Origin: Typha latifolia
Lineage: Eukaryota; Streptophyta; Magnoliopsida; Poales; Typhaceae
Length of the DNA: 64,000 bases
Direction of reading: 5' to 3'
Assembly (NCBI GenBank): GCA_019914945.1
Contig: CM034101.1
Span: 16,751,188 to 16,815,187 of the forward strand
In this document: positions 11,742 through 23,009 of the stretch, piece after piece
Layout of the letters: each line of letters opens with the position of its first letter
Numbering within the stretch: position 1 is the first letter of the stretch
Program-made: the position numbers and the translations under genes
The notes under the pieces: generated by a model
What the model was told of the DNA's origin: nothing
The model's database searches: none
Seen by the model: the letters and a program-made list of their open reading frames with translations, nothing else

Positions 11742-13763
11742 TCAAACACTCCTAGCCTCAACTAGACTACATCCTGGCTCTTTGATTAGTCCTCTTTTAA
11801 TCATTATTCTCCTCACATCCTTAACATCTTCCCACCTCCCAACTGCAGCATAAATGTTCCCCAAGAGTACATAATTCCCAGTATTCTCAGGCTCAATCTC
11901 AAAAAGATGCCTCGCAGCCAGCTCCCCAAACTCTACATTCTCATGAAGCACACAAGCACCAAGTAGAGCACCCCATACTGCATGGTTGGGTTCAAATGGC
12001 ATCTCTCTGATAAGCCCAAATGCTTCCACGAGCCTACCGGCACGGCCAAGAAGATCAACCAGACATGCGTAGTGGTCAACGTTTGGTCTCAAGCAGTGCA
12101 CATTTAGCATTCTTTTGAACAACTGCAGACCCTCATCAACCAAACCTGCATGGCTGCAAGAATACAGCAAGGAAGTGAAGGTGACCTCGTTTGGTTCCAC
12201 ACCAGATTCCACCATTCTCTCGAAGAGCAAGAGAGCCACCCTCGCATGGCCATGCATTCCATAACCGGAGATAATTGCACTCCAAGAAACAAAGTCCTTT
12301 ACAGGTAGCCCATGGAAGAGTACCCATGCGGTGTCTAAGTTGCCAGCCTTGGCATAGACGTCAATTAAGCCTGTTGTCACCTCCATACTTCTAAGAAAGC
12401 CCATTCTATATAAGTAACTATGAACATTCTTCACAAGTCGCAGATCTGCAGCCTCTGCATAGGCTGGAAGGAGGCTTGATATTGTAGCCAAATCTGGTGG
12501 CACTGCTTCTGCTTGCATTAGTTTGAATTGCTCTATAGCACACTCTGCCTGCTCATTTCGTGCATACCCCGAGATGATTGCATTCCATGTTGCAGTTCTT
12601 TTTGAGCCCTTCTCAAACACCATTGAGCTCAACTTCGTGCTACCACATTTGGCATACATGTCGATGAGGGCAGTCTCCACAATTATATCTGATTCAAGCC
12701 GAAGCCTGATGCATGATCCATGAAGACTTTTGCCCTGATTTATGGAGAGCAAGGAGGTGCAAGCTGAGAGCAGAGACGCCATTGTCACTGCATTTGGTCT
12801 AATACCCAATAGCATCATATGGTGAGAAAGATTCAATGCTTGGCTCCCCTGTCCATGGTAGATATACCCACCAATCATTGCAGTCCATGAGACTACATCT
12901 CTCTCACACATTGCGTTATCAAAGATTCTTCTCGCCTCTCCCAAGCTCCCACATTTGGAGTACATATCGATCAAAGAGTTCTGCACAGGAACGTAACCAC
13001 CCAAATCAAACTCATCGACCAATTTATGTACCAACTGCCCCCTCCACAAGTCCTTCAAATGAGCACAGACCGGCAACACTGAGACAACAGTGGCATGATC
13101 AATTTCCACACTGGTATCCACCATCTGATCAAAAACCTGCAATGCCTCCTCCGCACACCCATTCTGGAAGTACCCAGCAATCATGGTGTTCCATGAGACG
13201 ACACTCCGGTTATCCATTTCATCGAACACCTTCATTGCGGCCTTCTTGTCCCCACAATTCATATACATAGCCATCAGAGAATTCTGCGCGTACTCATCCG
13301 AACAGAACCCAGAAGCCAATGCCTTGCAATGGATCACAATACCCAACTTATAATTCTCGGGATCACCGCAAGCCTTGAGAGCAAATGGGTAGGTGAAGTT
13401 ATCGGGACGGAAGCCGGAGGCGATCATGTCGGCAAACAGGCCGAGGGCATCGCGGTGGAGGCCGCATTGGACGTGGCCACGGATGAGGGTGTTATAAAGG
13501 AAGATGCTTCTTGTAGGAATTCGGTCGAACAGGCTGCGGGCGTCAGAAGTGCGGCCAAGGAGTGCGTACATGGAAGCGAGCTTGGAGTGAAGGAGGCGGG
13601 AAGAGAGGAGGAGACCGGAGGAGATGAGGAGAGCGTGGAGTTGCTTTCCCTGGAGGCGGCATTTGGATTGGGTGATGGATTTGAGGAGGGAGATGCATCG
13701 TTGAGGGGAGAGAGAGTGTGGGAGTGGCGAGTGTTTTGAGATGGACAAGGCTGGCCCATTCAT
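11742..13763 (-). CDS. Pentatricopeptide repeat protein, PLS class, E subgroup
   Basis: Intronless, 673 residues. PPR proteins bind organellar RNA, one repeat per base; PLS/E members usually act in C-to-U editing in mitochondria or plastids. Alternating P, L and S repeats run from about residue 55 to 560, with YNTLIRGHV, SWNTMIAGYFQNG, MYSKCGS and MYAKCGS. An E motif follows (VWGALLGACVLHENVEFGE, NIYAAVGRWEDVKDVRR) and the protein stops just after KEPGCSLVEARSV, with no DYW domain. This short end matches my memory of Arabidopsis At5g39350, a similar-length protein, so it is probably natural. The start was chosen over a nearby ATG in another frame. The Ser-rich N-terminus is compatible with organelle import, but its target is unknown. 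An RNA-editing site cannot be predicted from this. Confidence 0.92.
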   Translation of the reverse strand: MNGPALSISKHSPLPHSLSPQRCISLLKSITQSKCRLQGKQLHALLISSGLLLSSRLLHSKLASMYALLGRTSDARSLFDRIPTRSIFLYNTLIRGHVQCGLHRDALGLFADMIASGFRPDNFTYPFALKACGDPENYKLGIVIHCKALASGFCSDEYAQNSLMAMYMNCGDKKAAMKVFDEMDNRSVVSWNTMIAGYFQNGCAEEALQVFDQMVDTSVEIDHATVVSVLPVCAHLKDLWRGQLVHKLVDEFDLGGYVPVQNSLIDMYSKCGSLGEARRIFDNAMCERDVVSWTAMIGGYIYHGQGSQALNLSHHMMLLGIRPNAVTMASLLSACTSLLSINQGKSLHGSCIRLRLESDIIVETALIDMYAKCGSTKLSSMVFEKGSKRTATWNAIISGYARNEQAECAIEQFKLMQAEAVPPDLATISSLLPAYAEAADLRLVKNVHSYLYRMGFLRSMEVTTGLIDVYAKAGNLDTAWVLFHGLPVKDFVSWSAIISGYGMHGHARVALLLFERMVESGVEPNEVTFTSLLYSCSHAGLVDEGLQLFKRMLNVHCLRPNVDHYACLVDLLGRAGRLVEAFGLIREMPFEPNHAVWGALLGACVLHENVEFGELAARHLFEIEPENTGNYVLLGNIYAAVGRWEDVKDVRRIMIKRGLIKEPGCSLVEARSV

Positions 13764-13833
13764 TCATGTGTTGTTTTGTTAGGAAGAAAGGGAGAAAACT
13801 ACACTTAATTGTGATGCCGTTGGAAGTGCGACG

Positions 13834-13847
13834 TATAAATTATATAG
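13834..13847 (-). promoter_or_regulatory. Candidate TATA region of the PPR gene
   Basis: Read on the minus strand this is a TATATAATTTATA-type element about 70-85 nt upstream of the PPR ATG. It is placed as expected for a short-leader promoter; there is no direct evidence of use. Confidence 0.35.
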
Positions 13848-16800
13848 AACTTAAACTCGACTTGTAACTATATATTAGTCAATATTTAATTAGGACATGA
13901 AAAGATGTATTATCCTATAAAAATATAATTTAATATAAAGATAAAATTAGATCCTTGTGATATGCCCCTACGGATTCTTTATCCATAAAAAAAATACCAA
14001 GTTAAATCTACAGAAAAGGTAAACTATAATTTACCGAGAATAAATTTGTATGACTAAGTATCTACTAGGATTAATGCCCAAATAATTAAATGGGCTCATG
14101 TTTTATATTGTAGTAAGTACTTAAATAGGTTCAAATCACAGCGATATTATTCTAAACCATAAAATACTGGTTACATAGACGACGATAGCCTATCTAATCC
14201 AGTACCTTTTGAGATAATAGATTCCTCCCATAAAAAGGTGATCGATCCATATGGAAAAAGTTTTGGATTGGATTCCTGTTATCTTTCTCCTAGTGCTTAT
14301 TCCTCTCCCTCTCTTTCCCTAATAGCTTTTCCCGAGTGCATCTCCTTTTGTTTGCTCATCTAAAGTGTCTCTCAGGATATTCGAGGATAAGATATCCAGA
14401 GATCCAACGTGTACAACTTATCTAGACTTACTTCCTCATCGAAAACCTCGAGGATGGTTTGATCTTATTAAATTTTTTAAAAAAAATCTCTCTATCTCTC
14501 ACACTAGGATAATAATTAGAAAGGAAATTGGCTTTGATCCGTATATTATGTCTTAATGCCGCAAACTTGATACCCCCCACCTGAATTAATTATCCTTGTC
14601 CTTCCACACCGCAAATGGTCACACTACCCTTCAACTTGCAAATCTCGAGCATGGATCAGCGTGCCTGATACGATCGGAGAAGGGGCAAAAGGGTCAGAGA
14701 CGGAACTCTCCTTCAACTCGCCGTCGTTTGGTGGTACTACGCTTTCCTTCATCCGTGGCCCATGGGGCCAAATGGAACCCTCTCTCTCTCTCTCATAAGG
14801 ACGCTTATGACGCATAGAGCTGTTCGCCTTCTTCCAAGAACTCTCTCTCGCGCGCGCACTGTGGTTGGTTTTAGAGGTTCTTTCTGATTTCTCTGTCACT
14901 ATCTCTCTGTTGTTATCTCTCCCGAGTATTGCTTTGACCTCCTCTACGCTCTCATCGTAGGCATGCAAAAGAGATTAATAGCTCAAAGGAGAAGGTGTGC
15001 ACTACGGCATGACTAACTACGTGAGCGGGGGAGAAGAAGGTGAAGAAGAAAATCTCGATATTTATATCTACTGTTCTTTTACTTCTATTTGGTGCTTCCA
15101 TCTAGCTTTTTTCTTTTCTTCTCTTATCTTTATTAGAATTTCCTAGAGCTGGGTAGTAGCTAGTGAGATTATACTTCAATCTTAGTTCTTGATTGCATTA
15201 TTCTTTAGCTGCTGTATATATCTATGATGCTTATGCATTTTGGTCTGAAACAAAAGGTTTTTTCTTATCCATCTTAGATTTGCTACTAAGATGCTTTATG
15301 GAAATAATTGCTTTAGAGAAGGAGGGTGATGTAGATGATAATCTATTTTATTTGACCTGAGTCATTTACTATAATTAAGTTGCAATCTGGAGGTGGAGAT
15401 GCTGACCTATCCCTTTTACTATGATAGCTTATCCCTACATTGAAGAAGATGGATGACTTTTTATAGCCAAAAAATAGCAAATGATTGACTTTTAACATAC
15501 AAAAAATTTAGTTTCATCAAGAATTTTTTATATTAGTAAAATCATATTTGAAGTGAGAAAATGACTGAAAGTAGATTGGTATGTGGGGTGTGCAGTCAAT
15601 AATGAAGGTTGTCATAGAATGTTTCTAGGAGAACAATGATTAATTTGCTTCGCTGAGTTCTTTAAGCCACTGTAAATTTGACAAAGAATCTGCACTCATA
15701 TGCAGCAGAAGGAAATGATAATAGGTTATTGTGCTTACCTATCTACATATTCTGCTACAGGAGTTCTCTGTTTATTTAGAAATTTCATGCATGTAGATAA
15801 CATTTCAAACTTGGAATTAATAATTCTGAATTACTTCACCTTTAGTGACCTGCTTATGCTTAATTATTACTAACTTGTTATTTGTAAACGACACCTAAGC
15901 CTTTTTAGCCGCAATTTCATTTAAATACTTGTCTAAGTACATATGGAACTGAAAGTTTGAGGCTTTTGTTTTTGAGAGCATGAACTAGGATTCTCTGACA
16001 GCTTGTCATGGGGAGCATCACCGTATTCTCTTTATCTTCTTTAATGGTGTTTCTTTGGGCTGTGGTCCCTCAGGGAATTCAGCTGTTCTCTGAACCACAT
16101 ACAAGAAATGTTATAACTCAAAATTATTCTAGACTTGTTCCACCAAAACCCCTGTTGTCGTGATTGTGAAAATAGTTTTCTTTGGAAGATTAGTTCTCTT
16201 ATGCACTATGATTCATATTCTTATTCACAGGAATAACATAAAAGATCAAGTTATTTCTGGAAGATGATGAAAAAGGACAACAATTCAGGGGAGAAATTAA
16301 TAGTTGTCGGTATAAATTGATAATAAGGTTGAACAAGTAGATGTCAAGCTTTCTTGTGTTTATGTTATAGTTAATACTTCTTACGGAGGAAAGAGTGACT
16401 GAGACCTTTTGTCAAAATAGACATAAAAATAAAATAAAAAATGAGACTGTTACTATTAGTAGATACAGAGGATGTCAAGATGTCTTCTCTTGGCTTTTGT
16501 GATACCAAATTACTTCATAGAAATCCTCTCATAGGAATCGGGAACATATTAAGTAGCATGAGACTGTAACCATTATGGACTCATTGAAGTCTATCTATGC
16601 ACCCACCTCTTCTGGCAGCCACCACCTCTACCCACCTCACCCACCAAGACTTTGCTTGCTCGTCTTTTTTAAGAATATGGTCGTCTCTCCCCATAAGATT
16701 TAATGATTTAATTAAGACCCATCAAAATCTTTGGCTCATCCACCAACTCAATTATGGAATACTTCTGACATCTCAAGTCAAAGTAAATGGTGCGAGATTA

Positions 16801-17102
16801 ATATCAAAGATTCACGTCCTCAAGTATTGCTTACACATTTGAAACATATACGTAATCCTAGATATAATTTTCCCTGTACATTGTGGTATAATTTTTGCAC
16901 TCATTTGTATCTTTGTTGGCTGTTATTTGTTTACCAAACTGGTTGTTGATATGGTTGGCTTGTTCTGACTTCTCTGAAGTCATAATAATCCCTTAAAAAT
17001 GACCAATTAATTACCTATCTTTCTCTTTGCTGATTCAGATTAAGCTCGCAGCAGGTGGAATCCTTTACCCAACACCATCTACCCCTGATTAATTAAGAAA
17101 AG
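13848..17102 (+). other. Intergenic region and likely 5' leader/intron of MCTP
   Basis: No coding region found. The left half is AT-rich intergenic DNA. From about 14640 to 15050 it becomes GC- and CT-richer, as in a promoter or leader, with a (CT)n run at 14771-14789. A pyrimidine-rich acceptor ends in CAG at 17038, followed by 64 nt of ATG-free leader to the MCTP start. I infer a noncoding first exon near 14800-15050 and an intron of about 2 kb; the donor is uncertain (GTGTGC near 14993 is one option). Confidence 0.45.
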
Positions 17103-20100
17103 ATGAGCAGCCTCAAGCTTGCTGTTGAGGTGGTCAGTGCCCATGACCTCATGCCAAGAGACCCTCAAGGCTCGGCCAATGCCTTTGTTGAGCTCCACTT
17201 TGATAACCAAAAGTTTCGTACCACCACCAAAGAAAAAGACCTCAACCCAGTTTGGAACGAGCAGTTCTACTTCAACATCTCCGACCCTGCTTCCCTGCCT
17301 GAGCTAGACCTTGAAGCCTATGTATACCACATCAACAGAGCAAACAACAACACCAAGTCATTTCTTGGCAAGGCAAGGCTGTCAGGAACCTCCTTTGTTA
17401 ACCACTCTGATGCAGTAGCTCTTCACTATCCATTGGAGAAACGTGGGATCTTTTCCCGTGTTAAAGGAGAGCTTGGCCTTAAAGTTTTCCTCACTGATGA
17501 CCCTGCTGTGAGATCTTCTGAGCCTGTCCCTGTTATTGATCCATTTCCTGCTACCATTGCCACTACTAGCACTAGTGCTTCATCAATTCTTAGCCATCAA
17601 GCTCAGACTCAGGCTGCTGCTATTCTGGAGAATAGATCTGAGCAAACTAAATACTCTTTCTACCATCTTCCAAGCGAGCAGCACCAGTACAGCTCCGTGG
17701 CTCCGCAAGGTGAGCCGCCAGTAAGGTTCACCGTCGACGAGATGAAGCCCGAGCCCCCTCGTGTCGTCAGGATGTTCTCCTCGTTGTCTTCTCAGCAACC
17801 GTTCGACTTCCAGCCTAAAGAGACGAGCCCGTCCCTCGGTGGCGGACGAGTCATCGGAGGCCGGGTGATACCGGGGGAGAAGGCCGGAGCGTATGACCTC
17901 GTGGAGAAGATGCAATACCTATTCGTGCGCGTCGTCAAGGCACGCGAGCTGCCCTCGATGGACATCACCGGCAGCCTCGACCCCTACGTCGAGGTGAGGC
18001 TCGGGAACTACAAGGGTGTAACGAAGCATTTCGAGAAGAATCAGAGACCCGAATGGAACGAGGTGTATGCGTTCTCTAGGGAACGCGTGCAGGCATCCGT
18101 CGTAGAAGTTGTGGTCAAGGACAAGGATCGTATGACGAAGGATGAGTTCGTTGGCCGGGTGATTTTTGAAATAAATGAAGTGCCTACGCGCGTCCCTCCG
18201 GATAGCCCATTAGCTCCGGAGTGGTATAAACTAGTGGATAAGAAGGGGGAGTGGATTAAAGGTGAGCTCATGCTTGCAATCTGGAATGGAACCCAAGCAG
18301 ATGAGTGCTTCCCTTATGCAACTCATGCAGATGACATTCCCACGGATTCTTCTATACAGACCCACATCCGAGGAAAGGTCTATCATGCGCCGACGCTGTG
18401 GTACCTCCGAGTTAACATCATTGAGGTGCAGGATATCGTCCCCTCCGATAAGAATCGCTTCGCGGAGGTGCTCGTGATGGCGCGGGTCGGCAACCAAACC
18501 TTAAAGACTAAGCATTGCCAATCGCGGACGCCGAGTTATCAGTTCAACGAGGATCTTTTGTTCGTGGCCGCCGAGCCGTTTGAGGAGGAGTTGCAGTTGT
18601 CGGTCGTCGACCGCGTCGGACCTGACAAAGACGAGGTGCTCGGCCATGTTCGGATACCTCTCGGGGAGATAGCCCGGCGGTTAGACAACCGTCCCGTCCG
18701 GCCGAGTTGGCGTGACCTGAAAAGGCCGGGATTGATCAACGTGGACCAGTTGAAGGAGGAGAAGTTCGCAAGCAAGATCAACCTCCGCCTCTGCCTCGAG
18801 GGCGGTTACCACGTGCTGGACGAATCGATCCACTACAGCAGCGACCTCCGGCCGACGTCGAGGCAGCTGTGGAAGCAACCGATCGGGTTGCTGGAGCTCG
18901 GCATTCTCAACGCCGACGGGCTGCATCCAGTGAAGACGAAGGATGGGAGGGGGACGTGCGACACGTACTGCGTCGCAAAGTACGGCCGGAAATGGGTCCG
19001 GACGCGCACCATCATCGGCAATCTTAGCCCAAGATTCAATGAGCAATACACATGGGACGTCCATGATCATGGCACGGTGCTCACCATTGGGGTGTTCGAC
19101 AATTGCCATCTCTCGGAGAAGAGTTCTAGCTCTAGCTCAAATGGTCAGAGAGATACGTTTATAGGAAAGGTACGTATCCGACTATCTACGCTTCAAACTG
19201 AACGAGTCTATACACATAGCTATCCGTTGCTTGTCCTCCAAAACTCCGGCGTCAAGAAGATGGGGGAGCTCCACCTCGCGCTCCGGTTCTCGGCAACGTC
19301 GTTCGTCGACACGTTGTATTCCTACTCGCGGCCATTGTTACCCAAGATGCATTATATTCATCCACTCTCCATAATACAGCAAGATCAACTAAGGCACCAA
19401 GCAACGCAAATTGTGGCTCAAAGACTTAGTCGGACGGAGCCACCTCTACGCAAGGAGGTGGTCGAGTACATGTCCGACGCCCATGCCCACCTGTGGAGTA
19501 TGCGCCGGAGCAAGGCCAACTTTTTCCGGCTCATGTCGGTCTTCTCCGGCTTGTTGGCCGTAGGTAAATGGTTCAACGACGTGTGCATGTGGAAGAACAC
19601 GATCACGACCATCTTGGTGCACTTTCTCTATCTGATGCTGGTCGTGTACCCGGATCTTATCCTTCCTACTATCTGCTTGTATCTGTTCTTGATTGGATTG
19701 TGGAATTACCGGTTTCGGCCGCGGTATCCGCCGCACATGAACACGAGGATATCTCATGCCGACGCCGCAAACCCTGATGAGCTCGATGAGGAGTTCGACA
19801 CGTTTCCGACCACACGGAGTGCGGAGATTGTGAGGCGGAGGTATGATAGACTGAGGAGCATCGCAGGACGGATACAGGCGGTGGTGGGGGACATTGCGAC
19901 GCACGGAGAGCGGCTTCAATGCCTGATTAGCTGGAGGGATCCCCGTGCGACGGCACTGTTCCTGTTGTTCTGCCTGTGCGCGGCGGTGGTTTTCTACGTG
20001 ACGCCGTTCTCGGTGGTGGCGATCATCCTGGGGTTTTATTGGATGAGGCATCCAAGGTTCCGGCATAAGACGCCGTCGCTGGCGATGAATTTCTTCCGGC

Positions 20101-20132
20101 GATTGCCTGCAAGGACTGATAGCTTACTGTAG
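17103..20132 (+). CDS. MCTP: Multiple C2 domain and transmembrane region protein (MCTP/FTIP/QUIRKY family)
   Basis: Intronless CDS, 1,009 residues, the family's usual size. C2 domains lie at about residues 4-110, 270-385, 432-545 and 593-725, opening with LKLAVEVVSAHDLMPRD, LFVRVVKARELPSMD, LWYLRVNIIEVQDI and IGLLELGILNADGLHPV. The C-terminal PRT_C/reticulon-like region has hydrophobic segments at about 830-866 and 948-980 and ends RHKTPSLAMNFFRRLPARTDSLL-style, typical of the family. Plant MCTPs tether the ER to the plasma membrane, mostly at plasmodesmata, and some move proteins such as FT between cells. From memory the nearest Arabidopsis relative by neighbourhood is MCTP7 (At4g11610), next to GPX6, as here. 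Base composition shifts inside the gene: the first 590 nt are fairly balanced, the rest GC-rich. Confidence 0.94.
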   Translation: MSSLKLAVEVVSAHDLMPRDPQGSANAFVELHFDNQKFRTTTKEKDLNPVWNEQFYFNISDPASLPELDLEAYVYHINRANNNTKSFLGKARLSGTSFVNHSDAVALHYPLEKRGIFSRVKGELGLKVFLTDDPAVRSSEPVPVIDPFPATIATTSTSASSILSHQAQTQAAAILENRSEQTKYSFYHLPSEQHQYSSVAPQGEPPVRFTVDEMKPEPPRVVRMFSSLSSQQPFDFQPKETSPSLGGGRVIGGRVIPGEKAGAYDLVEKMQYLFVRVVKARELPSMDITGSLDPYVEVRLGNYKGVTKHFEKNQRPEWNEVYAFSRERVQASVVEVVVKDKDRMTKDEFVGRVIFEINEVPTRVPPDSPLAPEWYKLVDKKGEWIKGELMLAIWNGTQADECFPYATHADDIPTDSSIQTHIRGKVYHAPTLWYLRVNIIEVQDIVPSDKNRFAEVLVMARVGNQTLKTKHCQSRTPSYQFNEDLLFVAAEPFEEELQLSVVDRVGPDKDEVLGHVRIPLGEIARRLDNRPVRPSWRDLKRPGLINVDQLKEEKFASKINLRLCLEGGYHVLDESIHYSSDLRPTSRQLWKQPIGLLELGILNADGLHPVKTKDGRGTCDTYCVAKYGRKWVRTRTIIGNLSPRFNEQYTWDVHDHGTVLTIGVFDNCHLSEKSSSSSSNGQRDTFIGKVRIRLSTLQTERVYTHSYPLLVLQNSGVKKMGELHLALRFSATSFVDTLYSYSRPLLPKMHYIHPLSIIQQDQLRHQATQIVAQRLSRTEPPLRKEVVEYMSDAHAHLWSMRRSKANFFRLMSVFSGLLAVGKWFNDVCMWKNTITTILVHFLYLMLVVYPDLILPTICLYLFLIGLWNYRFRPRYPPHMNTRISHADAANPDELDEEFDTFPTTRSAEIVRRRYDRLRSIAGRIQAVVGDIATHGERLQCLISWRDPRATALFLLFCLCAAVVFYVTPFSVVAIILGFYWMRHPRFRHKTPSLAMNFFRRLPARTDSLL

Positions 20133-20682
20133 AACATGAAAACGAAACTGTCCTTTATTGTTATGTACTCGTAGTATTTATCTGTATGTCTAAGTTGTTC
20201 AGGTGTGGAACTCGTAGTAGTTTGATATATATTAGTACTTGAAACAGGCCTCTTTGGAGGCTAAAAAAGGTCGTGTTGACCTCTATCAAACATTTCTATT
20301 TGGATTTGGATGTTATGGAGTCGTACAATTTGAGTTGAAAGAGTGAATGTGATTGCGTTGAATTACTCCTCTGTTTCACTGCTATTGAACCCTAATTTCT
20401 TTTTCTTTTTCTTTTTTTTTCTTTCTTATTCGAAATTGATGGATAATTGTCATTCGACTGTAGCTAGCCACGTGTCAACACAAGAAAAGGCGTTTGCTGT
20501 CTCTGCCAACACCATATGTAGTTATTCCCAATGAGGTCAACGATGCACAACAATGATTGATATTTATCCACGTGCCAAGGAACTGGACGTAAACGTGGCT
20601 TCATAAAAATTTGGGTTCACACAGGTAAGTAGCACCTCAGTAAATTATTCAAGAGTTAATCTCTCTCTCTCTCTCCCCTTCT
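20133..20682. other. MCTP 3' end and GPX promoter
   Basis: Contains the MCTP 3' UTR, a T-rich run near 20400-20420, two G-boxes and a (CT)n leader tract at 20661-20674. No other gene is visible. Confidence 0.6.
20469..20574 (+). promoter_or_regulatory. Pair of CACGTG G-boxes upstream of GPX
   Basis: CACGTG occurs at 20469-20474 within CCACGTGTC and at 20569-20574 within CCACGTGCC, exactly 100 bp apart and 209 and 109 bp upstream of the GPX ATG. A further ACGTGGC-like core lies near 20592. Such ABRE/G-box elements bind bZIP and bHLH factors in abscisic-acid and light responses; regulation of this gene by them is inferred. Confidence 0.55.
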
Positions 20683-23009
20683 ATGCTTTGTTCTCGCTTG
20701 CGCTGCTTAAGAAATCTAACGCTCTCCTCCTCCTCCTCTCTCCTTCTCTCCCGTCACCTCTCCTCTCCTTCCCGAAGAACCCTTCTAACCCTTGCCGGGA
20801 TCCCTTCTTGTTCGATCCCAAGCAGACCTGTTAGCTTCCTCTCCGCCGCTTCTTCTCTCTTCTCAAGATCCGCTTCTGATATGGCGAGCCAATCTGCTTC
20901 TTCCATCCACGACTTCACCGTAAAGGTTGAGATTTGGAATACCTTTTTGACTTCTTTTTAGTTGTTGAGTGAATCGAAAGATCGGATTCGGGCGATTGTT
21001 TTACCTTCGTGGCCTAGGGTTTGTTTCTAATTACCTTACCTTGTTTAGAAGAAGAGCTTTATACTTGTGTTGGGTTCGATGGAATTTGTTTAATTTTCTG
21101 GAAAGTGAAGTGATTATGATGGTAGTTGCATGGGTTTTGAGATACTTCAAGATTTCGGGGGATTCTCTTCTGTTCAGGGTTTTCTGGATTCAGTTCTGTT
21201 CTCAGTGTTCTACCGTTTCTATTGAGCGTTTTAGTTGTCTTGTTTTTGAAGGAGAAATGTGAAAAGAATCATCTTTGCATTGCAGGATGCAAGAGGAAAT
21301 GATGTGGATCTCGGCGTCTATAAGGGGAAGGTTCTGCTGATTGTGAATGTGGCATCTCAATGGTAGCATTCTACATTCTTGTATATATTCTTGATTTAAT
21401 TATGAAATTGTTCACTAATGTTCAATATATCTGAAGTCATAGAATTTTGCTTGTGCTTGTAAACAATAAATAAATTTATAATGGGTGTTCAGTAAATTCT
21501 ATGAAGCTTTTAAGTATTTTGTGAACATTAGATATTATGTACAAATTAAAGATAATATTGAAAGACGATGTTTGGAGATATTGCTCCTCAACGGTCTGGA
21601 GGTGGATGCTCTCTTAAGGGCAGTTCTTGTAGTGGTGCATCCTGGTGTTATACTTTTCTGAAACCATGCATCATGGGGCTGAATTAATTTTATAAGCGCA
21701 GTGCAGTGCAGTTGCATATCTCAATCCTCACTGATTTGGCCATGGTTAATTGAGATGATGCCTTGGTGGTAACCCCTGCAGTGCTAATACCATAAGCAGT
21801 TGTTTCACTTTGACTGGTTGGCTATTTCTTTCTGGGTGTAGTAATTTGCTTGTTTTGTTCCCTTGATGTTGCTTAATGTCCTGTGTTTCTCTTCTGATAA
21901 ATTTCTATAAATACTTGTTTCAGTGGATTGACTAATTCTAACTATACGGAGCTGAGTCAGCTTTATGAGAAGTATAAGGACCAAGGTATCTGCCTACCCA
22001 TCTTTTTCTACATATATTGGTGTATGTTGTATCCTCAGGTGCATATAGTAATTTACTTATCTGTGTCACTAAATTTTAGAAAAATTGGCATACTATCTAT
22101 TTTTAAGTAACTCTGCTTTATCATTGAGTACATACAGAAGGTGAGTAGGAAAGAGAATCCATTCAGAAGAGTAAACTTAAATTATTGTGATGGAACCTGG
22201 CCTCTTAATTAACTCTGCTTTACAATTGAGTACTTACAGAAAGTGTGAAGAAAAGATAATCCATTCAGAAGAGTAATCTTAAATTATCGTGATGTAACCA
22301 GGCCTCTTACCTCCGATATATTTGAGTCAATTGTTTTCGGTGTTTCTTTTGTTTCTTCTTACATAGATTGTTTATACAATGCAGGTTTTGAGATTCTAGC
22401 TTTTCCATGCAACCAATTTGGCGCACAAGAACCTGGAAGCAATGAGGAGATCGTCCAGTTTGCATGCACTCGCTTTAAAGCTGAGTATCCAATTTTTGAC
22501 AAGGTAAGTAAATCAATATGGGGCTCCATTCTATTATTTGTTATGCTCCATATTTTTTAGAGATATAAGTTAGTGGTGAGAACAAGACAGCATGCCAAGC
22601 TTGATCGGAGCTGCAAACAGCTGAGCTCAAGCAGCTTGTGAGCCAATGAGCGAATTCGACACCCGAGCCATTGTTGATACTGTAACTATATCTTATTGGG
22701 AATTGCTTTTTTTTTTTTTCTTCCTGTTATAGGTTGATGTGAACGGGAGTAATGCTGCTCCAATCTACAAGTTTCTGAAATCTAGCAAAGGTGGCCTTTT
22801 TGGCGACAGCATCAAGTGGAACTTCTCAAAGTTCTTGGTTGACAAGGAGGGACGTGTTGTAGACCGCTATGCCCCAACCACTTCTCCTCTGAGCTTTGAG
22901 GTAAATTTCATTGCAAGTCCATTTCTTAGCTTCTTTTAGTGACTAGCTACCCTGATACATTGCGCCCCTTTTGCAGAAGGACATCAAGAAGCTGCTTGGG
23001 GTTTCTTAA
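20683..23009 (+). CDS. GPX6: Thioredoxin-dependent (phospholipid hydroperoxide) glutathione peroxidase, organellar
   Basis: Reduces hydrogen peroxide and lipid hydroperoxides; plant enzymes use thioredoxin. Exons: 20683-20925, 21286-21362, 21924-21985, 22385-22503, 22733-22900 and 22977-23009, giving 233 residues. The first about 65 residues are Ser/Arg/Leu-rich with few acids, as in a mitochondrial or plastid transit peptide. The core has NVASQCGLTNSNY with Cys107 in place of selenocysteine, FPCNQFG (Cys136) and FACTRF (Cys155), then [10 protein letters not shown]. Cys107 and Cys155 are the peroxidatic and resolving positions in plant GPXs. A second in-frame ATG at 20881 (MASQSASS) could give a cytosolic form. 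AATAAA at 23049-23054 is a likely polyadenylation signal. The gene lies directly downstream of MCTP, as GPX6 does beside MCTP7 in Arabidopsis (from memory). Confidence 0.95.
22110..22311. repeat. Two-copy tandem duplication in GPX intron 3
   Basis: Units of about 101 bp at 22110-22210 and 22211-22311, each beginning aactctgctt, sharing ccattcagaagagtaa and ending near a ggcctctta motif. Divergence is roughly 15-20 percent by eye. It lies inside the intron between 21985 and 22385 and does not touch splice sites. Confidence 0.85.

Noticed and set aside
11742..11800. PPR gene truncated before its E2/DYW region
   Set aside because: The short end also occurs, from memory, in the similar Arabidopsis protein At5g39350, so no recent truncation is needed.
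13329..13739. 136-codon frame antisense to the PPR gene
   Set aside because: It is the mirror of PPR coding sequence with no domain and no splice or promoter signals.
14365..14968. Short frames on both strands upstream of MCTP
   Set aside because: No family similarity; the region fits promoter and leader sequence better.
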